Source: Candidatus Obscuribacterales bacterium (GTDB lineage Bacteria; Cyanobacteriota; Vampirovibrionia; Obscuribacterales; Obscuribacteraceae). Taken from it: DNA of 64,000 nucleotides. A model generated the notes under the pieces. That model was not told the origin of the DNA and made no database searches. It saw nothing but the letters and a program-made list of their open reading frames with translations. Positions within the stretch are counted from its first letter, which is position 1, and each line of letters begins with the position of its first letter. Shown piece after piece: positions 1 through 8,417 of the stretch. The position numbers and the translations under genes are program-made. The DNA lies in NCBI GenBank assembly GCA_019637435.1, contig JAHBVO010000002.1, forward strand, positions 124,001-188,000. The letters are read 5' to 3'.

Positions 1-374
1 CCATTGGCGTCTAGTGTCTTCTCCAGCGCCTCCGTTCCTCCTGCACTGGACGTCGAGTCTGAGCCTGCGTCTGATGCACTAGAGTCAATCTGAGATGTTT
101 TCGGCAGGAAATCGTCGTACCGTGGTGGCGACGGATCGTCTTTGCGCCCCAATCCTTGCAAGGGGTTTCCGCCGCCAATTGCACCTGGCGCCGGCGGCAA
201 GATAGATTGTGCCATTGCAGTTGGAATACTGACGGTGCTCAGAACTAAGACCGCGACTAACGCAGCGGCGATTCGCAAAGGTTTAGTTATACGCAAAGGT
301 TTGGCTAAAAATTGTCTGAGAGGCTCCGGGGCGCCGGATATTATCGCAATTCCAGTTCTCCTGTGCCGTTCCAT
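1..374 (-). CDS. Secreted protein of unknown function (C-terminus beyond left edge)
   Basis: The reverse strand is open from an ATG at 374 to the window edge, so the 3' end of the gene is missing. About 40 charged or mixed N-terminal residues precede a hydrophobic stretch (residues about 41-56, rich in Ala, Val and Leu) ending in PTAMAQ, a typical signal-peptidase site. The mature part seen is Pro/Gly-rich, then Ser/Asp-rich and low in complexity. A short repeat (KPLRIT then KPLRIA) sits just before the hydrophobic core. It begins only 2 bases after the stop of the Tic20-like gene upstream, so the two are very probably co-transcribed. No family is recognised. Confidence 0.7.
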   Translation of the reverse strand, partial: MERHRRTGIAIISGAPEPLRQFLAKPLRITKPLRIAAALVAVLVLSTVSIPTAMAQSILPPAPGAIGGGNPLQGLGRKDDPSPPRYDDFLPKTSQIDSSASDAGSDSTSSAGGTEALEKTLDAN

Positions 375-376
375 CT

Positions 377-832
377 TCAGCGACCGGCAATATTGCGGCT
401 GATCAGCTTCGAGACCCACGGGATATTCGTCATCTTTCCCATCAGCGCCATCACGCCTGCATAGATGCAGAGCAGGAACAGGGGAACCTGGAACACCATC
501 GTCATCATGGCGTTGTTCTCCATTAAGAACGCCGCTGTTTCAAGCCCGATAACCGGCGCAAGCAATCTAATGAAGCCCGTGAAGAAACTAGCTAGAGCTC
601 CAACCGTTCCTTGTATTACGAAGAACAGAATCGATAAAAACACTGCCTGGTAGAAGTGGAACCTGAAAAAGGGACCGTCGCAGCCAGGTCCTTTGGCAAG
701 GATATAAATGATTCCAATAAAGAAGCCGAACGGTACGTAGACCGCCGCCGAAACCAATTTCTCCGGCATGCTGTAGCCCGAACCGACTTTCGGACGCTGG
801 TATCTGTCGAATCTGCTTGGTTGGATGACCAT
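377..832 (-). CDS. Tic20-like four-helix membrane protein
   Basis: A 151-residue integral membrane protein with about four hydrophobic segments (roughly residues 26-46, 60-83, 85-103 and 107-130). The first loop contains FFRFHFYQA followed by a long helix. This resembles the RFNxxQA segment of the Tic20/DUF4870-type proteins of cyanobacteria and plastids, and the C-terminus has the short tail after helix 4 seen in that family. In plastids Tic20 is an inner-envelope import component; the bacterial function is not established. The ATG at 832 is preceded by AAGGAAA at good spacing. The downstream secreted-protein gene starts 2 bases after this stop. Family placement is by pattern only. Confidence 0.6.
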   Translation of the reverse strand: MVIQPSRFDRYQRPKVGSGYSMPEKLVSAAVYVPFGFFIGIIYILAKGPGCDGPFFRFHFYQAVFLSILFFVIQGTVGALASFFTGFIRLLAPVIGLETAAFLMENNAMMTMVFQVPLFLLCIYAGVMALMGKMTNIPWVSKLISRNIAGR

Positions 833-1054
833 TTACTTTCCTTTTCGCTCAAATGAGCTTGCTTTCCATCACAATCTCATTTTATCGGTAATTGGTCGTT
901 CGTCTCCGGGGTTTTTCGCATATTTTCCATATTCGCCGGGCAAATCATAGATGAGGCACCCGTGGCGTTTATAGGTTGGTTTTGGGGCAGTTTGCGCCCA
1001 ACCTGGACCGGGTCGCGGATTGATGCAGAAACCAAACGGGCATGAAAGCTAAGT

Positions 1055-2704
1055 ATGCCATGCGATAACGATAACCACGCAATTTTCCTCAAGCTCCTGT
1101 CCTCTAGAGAGTTGAGCACCTGCTTAGAGACTCTCGGGCAGTTAATTCTGGAAAGAACCAGCGCCAGTGGCGTCGCCATAATGATTTGGGACGCTGATAT
1201 GGAGTCGTTCGCTCAGCAAGAAACATTTGGCGAAAAACGCAAGCGCATGACCGCTTTGACCACCGAGTTGGCTGAGCAGTTTGAAGAGCTTGACCCAGCG
1301 AAAAACACACTCGACCTCGATTCTTTTACCTCCAAGATCGAAGGTTCTTTTGAAACAGTCACAATTAGACGCCTGAAACACGACGACGAGCTGTGCGCAG
1401 TTATCCTGATCGCGGACGCTGATATAGAGGAAGGGAAGGATCCGCTTGCAGAGCTGGATTCTGATATACCGCTTGCGCTCGTACTCTACAACGCCTGGTG
1501 CTATTCGGAACTCGAGTTGGAAAACGAGAGACTTCGTAGCCAGTACGAAGAAATGGAAGACAAAACCGCGCAGTTCGAAGACCAGACGCGCAAACTTATT
1601 CATGACCTGACGGCTCGCGATTCGATTCGAATTAAACAGGTTGAGCGTGAGCGGCTTGTTTACTGGATTTCCAACCTTGTGCGCAGTTCCGTCCGCATTC
1701 AAGAGGTGCTTGCCACCATTGTCGAGAAGATTTGTACTACCTGGGGACTCAGCCGCACATCTGTATTGCGTGCACAGAAGACCGATCAGTTCGACGTATA
1801 CGAATATCATGTCGATGGCTTCGATCCTGTTAAAGAGCAGTTCTCGACGCCCCAGGGGCTCGAATTTACGCGCAAAGCGTTGGACCTGAAGTCGCCGCTG
1901 TTTATAGACCCGGCAACTAACGGCGATGAGTTTAATTTGGTGTTTCTCGAACAGATTGGCGTGCGGTCCGGGCTGATTATTCCGCTAGTCGTGCGCGATC
2001 AAGTGTTAGGTGCCGCCTTCCTTCAGGATTGTGCAAAGGCGCGTGAATGGAGCATCGACGACATCTCTCTTATTGGAAGTCTTTGCGACCAGGTTGCTGT
2101 TGCTATCGAAAATGCCGAACTGCATATGGAAATCGAACGGCAGGCTGTCACCGACGGCTTGACTGGTGTTGCGAACCGCCGCTCGTTCAACGAATCGCTG
2201 ACAAAAGAGTTCGAGCGTGCTAAGCGTTATGGACAGCCGCTTTCGCTTGCCGTCATCGATCTTGATTTCCTCAAGAAGATCAACGATACCTACGGGCACA
2301 TGACGGGAGACGAGGCGATCAAAGCGATCGGGACAGTTCTCCAGCAATCGTCCCGTTCCATCGACATCACCGCACGGTACGGTGGAGAAGAATTCTGCGT
2401 TCTTCTGCCGAACACGGACATAGACATGGCTGAGCAACTTGCGGAGCGACTCCGAAGGTTAATTCGCGAGACAGAAATCGACGGTCCGGGTCCGCTTTCG
2501 GCAAGTATCGGCGTTGCAAGTTTCCCGTTACACGCTGACGCGGCTGAATCTCTGTTCTTGAGAGCTGACGAGGCGCTTTATCGAGCAAAGCAAGAGGGTC
2601 GCAACAAAGTTAAAGTTTCTACGCTAGGTCCGGATGGTCAAACGTTGGGGCCAACCGCCCCAAAGCCTGATTCTCAGCAGACTTTGCTCCAGGAAAAATC
2701 CTAG
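1055..2704 (+). CDS. GAF-GGDEF diguanylate cyclase (predicted active)
   Basis: A 549-residue cytoplasmic signalling protein with no membrane segment. Residues 1-150 are an uncharacterised sensory region, and about 150-190 is a charged coiled coil. A GAF-like domain occupies about 200-360, and a GGDEF domain follows from about 365 (starting VTDGLTGVANRRSF) to 535. The active-site signature is RYGGEEF (GGEEF at 443-447), an accepted catalytic variant. RSID lies five residues before it, matching the RxxD inhibitory I-site. It should therefore make cyclic di-GMP from two GTP and be subject to product inhibition. The last 25 residues are a Pro/Gln-rich tail. The zinc-ribbon gene follows 57 bases downstream. 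This is the only one of three GGDEF proteins in the window with an intact signature. Confidence 0.9.
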   Translation: MPCDNDNHAIFLKLLSSRELSTCLETLGQLILERTSASGVAIMIWDADMESFAQQETFGEKRKRMTALTTELAEQFEELDPAKNTLDLDSFTSKIEGSFETVTIRRLKHDDELCAVILIADADIEEGKDPLAELDSDIPLALVLYNAWCYSELELENERLRSQYEEMEDKTAQFEDQTRKLIHDLTARDSIRIKQVERERLVYWISNLVRSSVRIQEVLATIVEKICTTWGLSRTSVLRAQKTDQFDVYEYHVDGFDPVKEQFSTPQGLEFTRKALDLKSPLFIDPATNGDEFNLVFLEQIGVRSGLIIPLVVRDQVLGAAFLQDCAKAREWSIDDISLIGSLCDQVAVAIENAELHMEIERQAVTDGLTGVANRRSFNESLTKEFERAKRYGQPLSLAVIDLDFLKKINDTYGHMTGDEAIKAIGTVLQQSSRSIDITARYGGEEFCVLLPNTDIDMAEQLAERLRRLIRETEIDGPGPLSASIGVASFPLHADAAESLFLRADEALYRAKQEGRNKVKVSTLGPDGQTLGPTAPKPDSQQTLLQEKS

Positions 2705-2761
2705 AGCAGCTTCAGTTCGTCTGAGGTATAAAGAGAACAAGGACGGATAAGGAGATGAAAC

Positions 2762-3277
2762 GTGAGCATACTCGATGACATGGTTAACGGTATCAGCAAG
2801 GAAGTCAATAAAGTTCAAGAGCGCGGTCAAGAGATGTTCCAGAGCTTCAATTTGAGCTCTCAGATAAAGGATCTCGAGCGCAAGAAATCTGCGAAACTCG
2901 TCGAACTAGGCCGACTGATTGTCGACAAACATCATCTCAAAAAGGAAGTCACCGAAGACCAGATCCAAGAGCGTGTCAATGAAGTTGTTGGATACGAGGA
3001 TCAAATCGGTATCCTTAAAGCTGAGTTGGATACGCTTAAAACCGCCAACGATCAAAGCGCTCCCGCATCGGCTCGCTCAGAAGCCAAAGCGGGTTTTAAA
3101 CCGACGCCAGGGTTCGAGTGTCCACGTTGCCACGCGCCGGCAGCTCGCGACAGGAAGTTCTGCCCTGCATGCGGCGAAACTCTAGGCGCAGCTCCTAAAG
3201 CGGCTGATGATGGTCCGGTGGATGTCGAAGCTGAGACCGTTGAAGATGACCCGAGCTCTAACGCGGAAAACAATTAA
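2762..3277 (+). CDS. Coiled-coil protein with C-terminal zinc ribbon
   Basis: A 171-residue soluble protein. The GTG start at 2762 is chosen because AAGGAG lies about 8 bases upstream. Residues 1-100 are a charged, helical, coiled-coil-prone region. A linker leads to a zinc ribbon at about 119-140, with CPRCHAPAARDRKFCPACG giving four cysteines in two CxxC knuckles. An acidic tail ends the protein. The architecture resembles other bacterial proteins that end in a small double-CxxC ribbon, but no function can be assigned. A strong terminator hairpin follows. The convergent neighbour, an M48 peptidase, ends in a very similar ribbon. Confidence 0.75.
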   Translation: MSILDDMVNGISKEVNKVQERGQEMFQSFNLSSQIKDLERKKSAKLVELGRLIVDKHHLKKEVTEDQIQERVNEVVGYEDQIGILKAELDTLKTANDQSAPASARSEAKAGFKPTPGFECPRCHAPAARDRKFCPACGETLGAAPKAADDGPVDVEAETVEDDPSSNAENN

Positions 3278-3306
3278 CACCGCCTGTAGTGCCGGAAAAT
3301 AAGTTT

Positions 3307-3345
3307 AACGACGAGCGTACTTCAAAGTCCGCTCGTCGTTTGTTT
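3307..3345 (+). terminator. Intrinsic terminator after the zinc-ribbon gene
   Basis: An 11-bp perfect stem (AACGACGAGCG, 3307-3317, with 3330-3340) and a 12-base loop, followed by TGTTTA. It lies 30 bases after the stop at 3277. Confidence 0.75.
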
Positions 3346-3511
3346 ATGATGGCGCTCCACGTTTACAGTGGGTTCGGCTTACCGTCGGCGAGCAGATTGC
3401 CATTCACTCCGTCCCAATACTTTCCTCGCGAACAGGAACGTTGCACGCTTCAATTTGTTTCTTTAAACACGACGAACGGGCACGTTGCACGTTCCAGCTC
3501 TTAAAACACGA

Positions 3512-3535
3512 ACGGGCACCTCATATGGTGCCCGT
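3512..3535 (-). terminator. Hairpin, probable terminator of the M48 peptidase gene
   Basis: A perfect 9-bp stem (ACGGGCACC, 3512-3520, with 3527-3535) and a 6-base loop. Read on the minus strand it is followed by TCGTGTTTTAA. It lies 73 bases beyond the stop of the peptidase gene. The core CGAACGGGCAC also occurs just upstream near 3475, as a short direct repeat. Confidence 0.55.
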
Positions 3536-3607
3536 GTCGCAAGGTCGTACATTTGTTTTGGACTGTCGTACTCTACAGCCGACTGCAGGCGGTTTAAGCC
3601 TTGAGGT

Positions 3608-4540
3608 TTAAACGCGAGCGCTTTTGCCGCAATCGGGACAGAAGAAGAATGAGGGGCTGATCTTCGCGTTGCAATGTGGGCATTCGCGCATGCCAATGTC
3701 CTCATCGCGCGTCGGATAGCGTCCTTCCATGATCTCTTTGAACTGTTTTCCTTCTGACCAAGCCTTGATTTCTTTGGCGCGATATACCGGCAGTGGGTGC
3801 GTGAGCCACAGTTCGTTAAACAGCTTGTAGAGCTTGTTGAGCGTGCTGTAGTCAAAGTCTTCGTAGTTGTCCGCCTGGCGCAAGAACTCATCGTGGTCCA
3901 TTTGTTCGTAAATCGACCAGGAACCGCCGGCAAGCTTCATGTGAGTTCTGATGCAGGTTTCCAAATTCTGAGTTACGAGCAACTCAGCGCGGTCGGCAGT
4001 CAGCTCGGATTTCCGTGACCAGTCATACAGTGCCACGCTCAGCCCGAACTCGGCGAGCGTGCCTCCGGTGCCAAACACCATCGTCAGAATTTGCAACAGG
4101 AAGTAGGCGATCGTTTTATAAAGCACGTGACCGGCTTTGATGTGTCCGAGCTCGTGACCGAGCACGCCCATAAGCTCCTCTTCCGTCAGCAGATCAATTA
4201 GTCCGGAGTGGACCGCAATAATCGGGCGCTCCACACCGAGCGTGAATGCATTCGGCTGCGGATTGCTGATGATGAACAGGTCCGGCTCCGGCATGTCGAG
4301 AATGTCGCAAGCTTCGCGGAAAAGTTTGTATATCTTCGGGCACTGCTTGGGCGTGACGTGCACCGCTCGTCCCATCATGGTGATGCGCAGGGCGCGCTCC
4401 GCCCCAAGCTCAATCAACTTCGTGAATATCTTGTCTAACAGCGGAATCTTCTTCACCGCATCCAACGCCGCACGATCCGCGGGATGTTCAAATGCGCTGG
4501 ACGAAAGACGGGGGAATCTCTTCTTGGTTGCGGTGGTCAT
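3608..4540 (-). CDS. M48-family zinc metallopeptidase with C-terminal zinc ribbon
   Basis: A 310-residue peptidase of the HtpX/Ste24 superfamily. The zinc-binding HELGH motif is at 129-133, and the third ligand is likely Glu179 in SELTADRAEL. Hydrophobic segments between them (about 142-172) suggest membrane association, as in HtpX. The family degrades damaged or misfolded membrane proteins, but classical HtpX has two N-terminal helices that are not obvious here. Unusually the C-terminus carries a double-CxxC ribbon (CPHCNAKISPSFFFCPDCG). The ATG at 4540 is preceded by GGGAGG. The gene is monocistronic, convergent with the preceding zinc-ribbon gene and divergent from the heptad-repeat gene. 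Confidence 0.88.
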   Translation of the reverse strand: MTTATKKRFPRLSSSAFEHPADRAALDAVKKIPLLDKIFTKLIELGAERALRITMMGRAVHVTPKQCPKIYKLFREACDILDMPEPDLFIISNPQPNAFTLGVERPIIAVHSGLIDLLTEEELMGVLGHELGHIKAGHVLYKTIAYFLLQILTMVFGTGGTLAEFGLSVALYDWSRKSELTADRAELLVTQNLETCIRTHMKLAGGSWSIYEQMDHDEFLRQADNYEDFDYSTLNKLYKLFNELWLTHPLPVYRAKEIKAWSEGKQFKEIMEGRYPTRDEDIGMRECPHCNAKISPSFFFCPDCGKSARV

Positions 4541-4958
4541 GCGTCCTCCCTTTCAGGTCGTTCCACTGATACAGTACTGCTTTCTTTCTACCCTGAAACA
4601 CCTCTGGTCGGTGCAAATTAGGAGTTAAATTCCATCCTTAATCCAGAATTCAGTGATTTGAAGAGCTAAGGCTTGGGGCTAATACCGAACACTATCAGGG
4701 TAAATACCGTTCTATCATTTTTAAGGGAAACCGACCGCGCCGCTCGACGAAACGACACTTGAGATCAGAACAGGGCAAACGTTCCACTGCTGCCAGGTTT
4801 GGGCTATTTAGGCGACGCGTTTTGCAAGTTTGAAAGAAAAATACAATGTTCTTTTAACGTTTCACCGGGTGAAAACGCTCGTGCAGTGCGCGCCTTGGGC
4901 GAAACATCGTTCAAATTTTTCCGTGCTATGAGTGGTGCAGCGAAAGCAGGAGAACATC
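4541..4958. other. Divergent intergenic region, 418 bases
   Basis: This separates the M48 peptidase and heptad-protein genes and should hold both promoters. I see no convincing -35/-10 pair, no RNA gene and no small gene. An open frame at 4799-5152 lacks a ribosome binding site and overlaps the next gene, so it is not called. Confidence 0.5.
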
Positions 4959-6044
4959 ATGTTAAGCAGGAACCTCACGTCGAGAAGTCGAGCCGAACAG
5001 CGCTTGCCGCGCCTGGACCGACAACTGTCTTCCCGTTGCGACTTCTCGCTGACCGCCGGCGCAGAGCTGTCGAAGCGCGTGGACTCATTTCACGCCTTTT
5101 TCTCGTGTTTAAACAGGACCGAGTCTTTCCATACCTTGACGCCTCGGCTTGAGCGCTTTTCGAGGCTGGGGCGGTTAATCCCTGGCCTGATGAGCTTGGC
5201 TCTGGTTGTGAGCGTTGGGTTGTCAGCCCAATCGCCGGTCTATGCAGCCAAAGCCGCTGACACAGCCGTCGAGGTCAAGGTCGAAAAGGAAGATGGCAAA
5301 ACCAAAGTCGAGACGAAAACGAAGGACGACTCCAGCGGCAACGATTCGCATCTTAAAAAGGAAGATCGTGAAACTCTTAAGGCTGTCAACGAAATTGACG
5401 GCGTTAACGTAGACCCAGCTAAATTCGAAGAGAAAAAGAAAAAGGGAATCGGTTTTCCAAACCCCGTTGGCTGGCTGCTGAAGCCTGTAACCGATATGCA
5501 GAAACGTGTGGTTCACCTGGAGCAGCAGATTATGCGGCTCGAAGGGCCGATCGCCGGTCTGCAAAAGCCGATGAACGGTCTGCGCGGGCAAATGATCTCG
5601 GTTCAGGGAAATATGGGTAACCTCAGCACCGGAATGGGTAAGCTCGACCACAACATGGGTCGCCTGCAGGGCAACATGGGTAGCATCGAAACTAAGATGA
5701 ATACCGTGGACGCTCGTCTGGCACGTATGGAAAAACAGCTCAGTCGCATGTACGACCCAATCAATGGGCTGCAAGAGCCGATCGTGAAGTTGCAAAAACC
5801 AGTCGCCGGAGTGAGCGACCAACTCAGTACCTTGAAGAATGATTTGTCGGAGTTGAAAACGGTTGTTAATACAACCAGTACCTTGATACTCGTTGCGATC
5901 GTCGCCATTGGTCTTTTGGTCGTCGTCGGCACGCCGGTTGTCGGCGTACTCGCCTGGAAGTACAGAGCGAAGATCATCAAGCAGGTAGACCCTGCCGCTG
6001 GAAAACGCGAAGAAGAGAAACAGCTAGCTTCTTCAATCAGGTAG
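4959..6044 (+). CDS. Membrane protein with an uninterrupted 18-heptad coiled coil
   Basis: A 361-residue protein. The ATG at 4959 is preferred because GCAGGAG precedes it. A long basic N-terminus leads to a hydrophobic segment ending SPVYAAK (about residues 77-98), either an atypical signal peptide or an anchor. A Lys/Asp/Glu-rich linker follows. Residues 182-307 are eighteen consecutive seven-residue units with hydrophobic residues at positions 3 and 6 of each (GNMGNLS, TGMGKLD, HNMGRLQ and so on) and no skip. Gly and Pro are unusually frequent for a coiled coil. A transmembrane helix at about 310-337 and a short basic tail end it. Topology suggests a periplasmic rod held at the inner membrane. 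The partner gene follows 73 bases later. No family is recognised. Confidence 0.75.
   Translation: MLSRNLTSRSRAEQRLPRLDRQLSSRCDFSLTAGAELSKRVDSFHAFFSCLNRTESFHTLTPRLERFSRLGRLIPGLMSLALVVSVGLSAQSPVYAAKAADTAVEVKVEKEDGKTKVETKTKDDSSGNDSHLKKEDRETLKAVNEIDGVNVDPAKFEEKKKKGIGFPNPVGWLLKPVTDMQKRVVHLEQQIMRLEGPIAGLQKPMNGLRGQMISVQGNMGNLSTGMGKLDHNMGRLQGNMGSIETKMNTVDARLARMEKQLSRMYDPINGLQEPIVKLQKPVAGVSDQLSTLKNDLSELKTVVNTTSTLILVAIVAIGLLVVVGTPVVGVLAWKYRAKIIKQVDPAAGKREEEKQLASSIR
5502..5879 (+). repeat. In-frame 21-base periodic coding repeat (18 heptads)
   Basis: Eighteen consecutive heptads encoded without insertion or deletion, starting KRVVHLE and ending TVVNTTS. The third residue is Met, Ile, Val or Leu throughout. 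The sixth is hydrophobic in every unit but the last. The DNA is diverged, so this is a protein-level repeat, not a recent tandem duplication. Confidence 0.8.
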
Positions 6045-6117
6045 CCCGCTACGAGAGAACGAAGTATACAGATTATTGGCTGCAGCAATGCACGTCGCGC
6101 CCCAAGAGGAAAGGATT

Positions 6118-6624
6118 ATGATAGATTTTGGAAATCGCACTCGGTTTGTCGAGGATAGAATGAATGCCACCGGCCCTGGTACCACCATCGTCAAGCATGA
6201 ACGCGAGCCGATGTCTGGTTGGATAATGGCTTTTATGGTTATGGTGGTGCTCGTTGGTCTCGGTTTTATGTCCTTGATGGATTTGTCGTCGCAACAGACA
6301 AAAACGGAGCGCGAGCTGTTCCAGCTTCAGCAGGAGTTCAATAAAAGCAGAGCTGATGCGGAGTTGGGCGTCTATAGCGCGAGCCGCGGTGACGTCTACT
6401 CTCAGTTGAATTCTGACACTGAAGTAGTTGATGGAACGATGGTCGACCCAAACGCAGTCGGCGCGATGAGAAGCACAGATGACCTGGCGGCTCCGTTCCC
6501 GATCGGCGCGGAACGAGCAATCGAGAAGCTCGAAGGGGCCTCGACACCGGTTGCGACTGCCGGTCCCGAAGTAAACCCAACGCCTGTCCCAGGCGCGACT
6601 CCGGTTCCAGGAGCGACACAGTAA
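6118..6624 (+). CDS. Small single-pass membrane protein with Pro-rich tail
   Basis: A 168-residue protein. The ATG at 6118 (MIDFGNRTRF) is chosen because AGAGGAAAGG lies directly upstream; the longer frame from 6076 has no such site. A cytoplasmic N-terminus of about 34 residues is followed by a helix with Met- and Val-rich sequence (about 36-55) and a short coiled-coil stretch. A Thr/Pro/Ala-rich tail ends in the repeat TPVPGATPVPGAT. It probably forms an operon with the heptad-repeat protein, and the shared terminator lies about 60 bases after its stop. Function unknown. Confidence 0.7.
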   Translation: MIDFGNRTRFVEDRMNATGPGTTIVKHEREPMSGWIMAFMVMVVLVGLGFMSLMDLSSQQTKTERELFQLQQEFNKSRADAELGVYSASRGDVYSQLNSDTEVVDGTMVDPNAVGAMRSTDDLAAPFPIGAERAIEKLEGASTPVATAGPEVNPTPVPGATPVPGATQ

Positions 6625-6686
6625 TCAGTACCGTTCACCAGGTGCGTTGATGACTGCATAGTCAACCTGACTAACCAAAAGTTTGA

Positions 6687-6723
6687 AAAGGTTGCTGAAT
6701 TCGATCAGCAACCTTTGTTTTTG
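6687..6723 (+). terminator. Intrinsic terminator
   Basis: A perfect 12-bp stem (AAAGGTTGCTGA, 6687-6698, with 6705-6716) and a 6-base loop, followed by GTTTTTT. It closes the two-gene operon of the heptad protein and its partner. Confidence 0.9.
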
Positions 6724-6797
6724 GGCAAAACCTTTAGCATTGGAATATGATGACCTGAGCTTCAAGGCGCGCTCCAGATCGCCAGGTGAACGACCCA

Positions 6798-8417
6798 ATG
6801 AATAAATCTGTCAGCCGAAGAAGGTTTCTAAAAATCGCACTCAAAGCTGTTACGCTTCCGAGCAGCCTTTTGTTTGGGACCAGCTTAGTCACCGCCAGCG
6901 GTGCTCAGTCGAAAAGTCGATTGAATTCAGAAGAAAAGGATGACCATCGGATAACAGAACGGTCTGCAGTGTCTGGCAAGACGCCTTCGCGGGACCCCGA
7001 TTGGAACGGAGGTTGCGTATCTCCTGTTATCTTGCTTGCCAATGATCTACACTCACAGCTCAACCGAACTCAGGTTGCTAGTGTGGAAACCGTTACATCT
7101 CTGACCGCGCTCCAGACGTTCATAAAGAGTGCTGCCGGTAAGCGCCAGTCGTTTTCGACATGTGGTGGTAGGCATGCCGGAGGTGGTCAACAGTTCGCCC
7201 GTATGAAGCCGCTTTTGGATACCACTAAAATGAATCGCGTTCTTTCACTCGACAAAAAGCGTGGATTACTCGAGGTCGAATCTGGAATCAAGTGGCCCGC
7301 TCTACTGTTTTATCTAAACCATGCGAATCGCCGCTCATCTAAACCCTGGGGTATCGCTCAAAAGCAGACGGGGACAGATTTGCTGACGCTCGGTGGAACC
7401 CTGAGTGCGAATGCCCACGGCCAAGGGCTGGCAATGAAACCATTTGTTGGTGACATCGAATCATTTGTTATCGTCAATTCGAAGGGGGAGGCGGTAACTT
7501 GCAGTCGCTCTCAAAATCGAGAACTGTTCAGTCTCGCCATCGGTGGCTACGGTCTGTTTGGAACCGTCTATTCAATGAAATTGCGTCTGCGCCCCAGGCA
7601 AAAAGTGCAGCGACTGGTCGAGATGATGAATGTTGATGAGGTTATTCCAACGGTAGAAAGCTGCATTGCAAGCGGTTTTCCGTACGGGGATTTTCAATTC
7701 GACATTGATGAGCGCTCGGACGGTTATCTCAAGTATGGAATTTTTTCGAAGTATAAACCTGTAGAGATCACGACGCCTTTGCGAGAAGATCAGCATCCCT
7801 TGAGCCTGCAGGAGTGGATGGCGTTTGTTCAACATGCTCATGTGAATAAGAAGGAGACGTTCCAGAAATTTGCGGAGTTCTATATATCCAGTTCCGGTTT
7901 TGTAAATTGGTCAGACGTATGGCAGACCAGCACTTATTTGAACAACTACCACGCTCAAATAGACAAGACGTTGAATTACCCGAATAAAACGACAGAGGTG
8001 CTCACTGAAATATATGTGCCTCGAAAAAGTCTTGTTGGTTTTATCGACGAGGCTCGTGAGTATTTTTTGAAGAATGACGTGAACCTGATCTACAGTACGA
8101 TTCGGTTTATAGCGAAAGATGATGAGACGTTTCTGCCGTGGGCTAAGGATGATTATGCGTGCGTAATCTTCAATCTGCACACCATCCATACCACGACAGG
8201 TATTGAACACTCCGCTCGTGCTTTTCGACATCTCATCGACCTCGCCATCAAATATGGTGGCAGCTATTACCTGACATATCACAAGTTTGCGACCCAGGAA
8301 CAGGTGCAGGCTTGCTATCCGCAGTTTCAAGATTTCTTACGGCTAAAGCTTCGGTATGACCCTGATGAACAGTTTTGTAGTAATTGGTACTGGCACTATA
8401 GAGATTTGTTCGCGTAA
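6798..8417 (+). CDS. Tat-exported FAD-linked oxidase (PCMH/ALO type)
   Basis: A 539-residue flavoprotein. The ATG at 6798 has AGGTGA upstream at normal spacing; a GTG four codons earlier is possible. The N-terminus has SRRRFLK plus a hydrophobic stretch and TASGAQ, a twin-arginine signal, so the folded flavoprotein is expected outside the cytoplasm. The FAD-binding region includes STCGGRHAGGGQQ, which matches the GGRHxxGGQ loop of vanillyl-alcohol-oxidase-type FAD enzymes. A second FAD segment (LTLGGTLSANAHGQG) follows. The C-terminus (DPDEQFCSNWYW) resembles aldonolactone-oxidase-like enzymes. The substrate is probably a sugar or a derivative, which I cannot specify. Confidence 0.8.
   Translation: MNKSVSRRRFLKIALKAVTLPSSLLFGTSLVTASGAQSKSRLNSEEKDDHRITERSAVSGKTPSRDPDWNGGCVSPVILLANDLHSQLNRTQVASVETVTSLTALQTFIKSAAGKRQSFSTCGGRHAGGGQQFARMKPLLDTTKMNRVLSLDKKRGLLEVESGIKWPALLFYLNHANRRSSKPWGIAQKQTGTDLLTLGGTLSANAHGQGLAMKPFVGDIESFVIVNSKGEAVTCSRSQNRELFSLAIGGYGLFGTVYSMKLRLRPRQKVQRLVEMMNVDEVIPTVESCIASGFPYGDFQFDIDERSDGYLKYGIFSKYKPVEITTPLREDQHPLSLQEWMAFVQHAHVNKKETFQKFAEFYISSSGFVNWSDVWQTSTYLNNYHAQIDKTLNYPNKTTEVLTEIYVPRKSLVGFIDEAREYFLKNDVNLIYSTIRFIAKDDETFLPWAKDDYACVIFNLHTIHTTTGIEHSARAFRHLIDLAIKYGGSYYLTYHKFATQEQVQACYPQFQDFLRLKLRYDPDEQFCSNWYWHYRDLFA

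Noticed and set aside
3289..3504. 71-codon plus-strand frame after the zinc-ribbon gene
   Set aside because: It contains the terminator hairpin of the upstream gene and has no ribosome site.
4799..5152. 117-codon frame overlapping the start of the heptad gene
   Set aside because: It has no ribosome site and mixes intergenic DNA with another frame of a well-supported gene.
5223..5822. 199-codon frame opposite the heptad repeats
   Set aside because: Its own apparent repeats (HxxL/VTH) are just the reverse reading of the 21-base periodic coding repeat.
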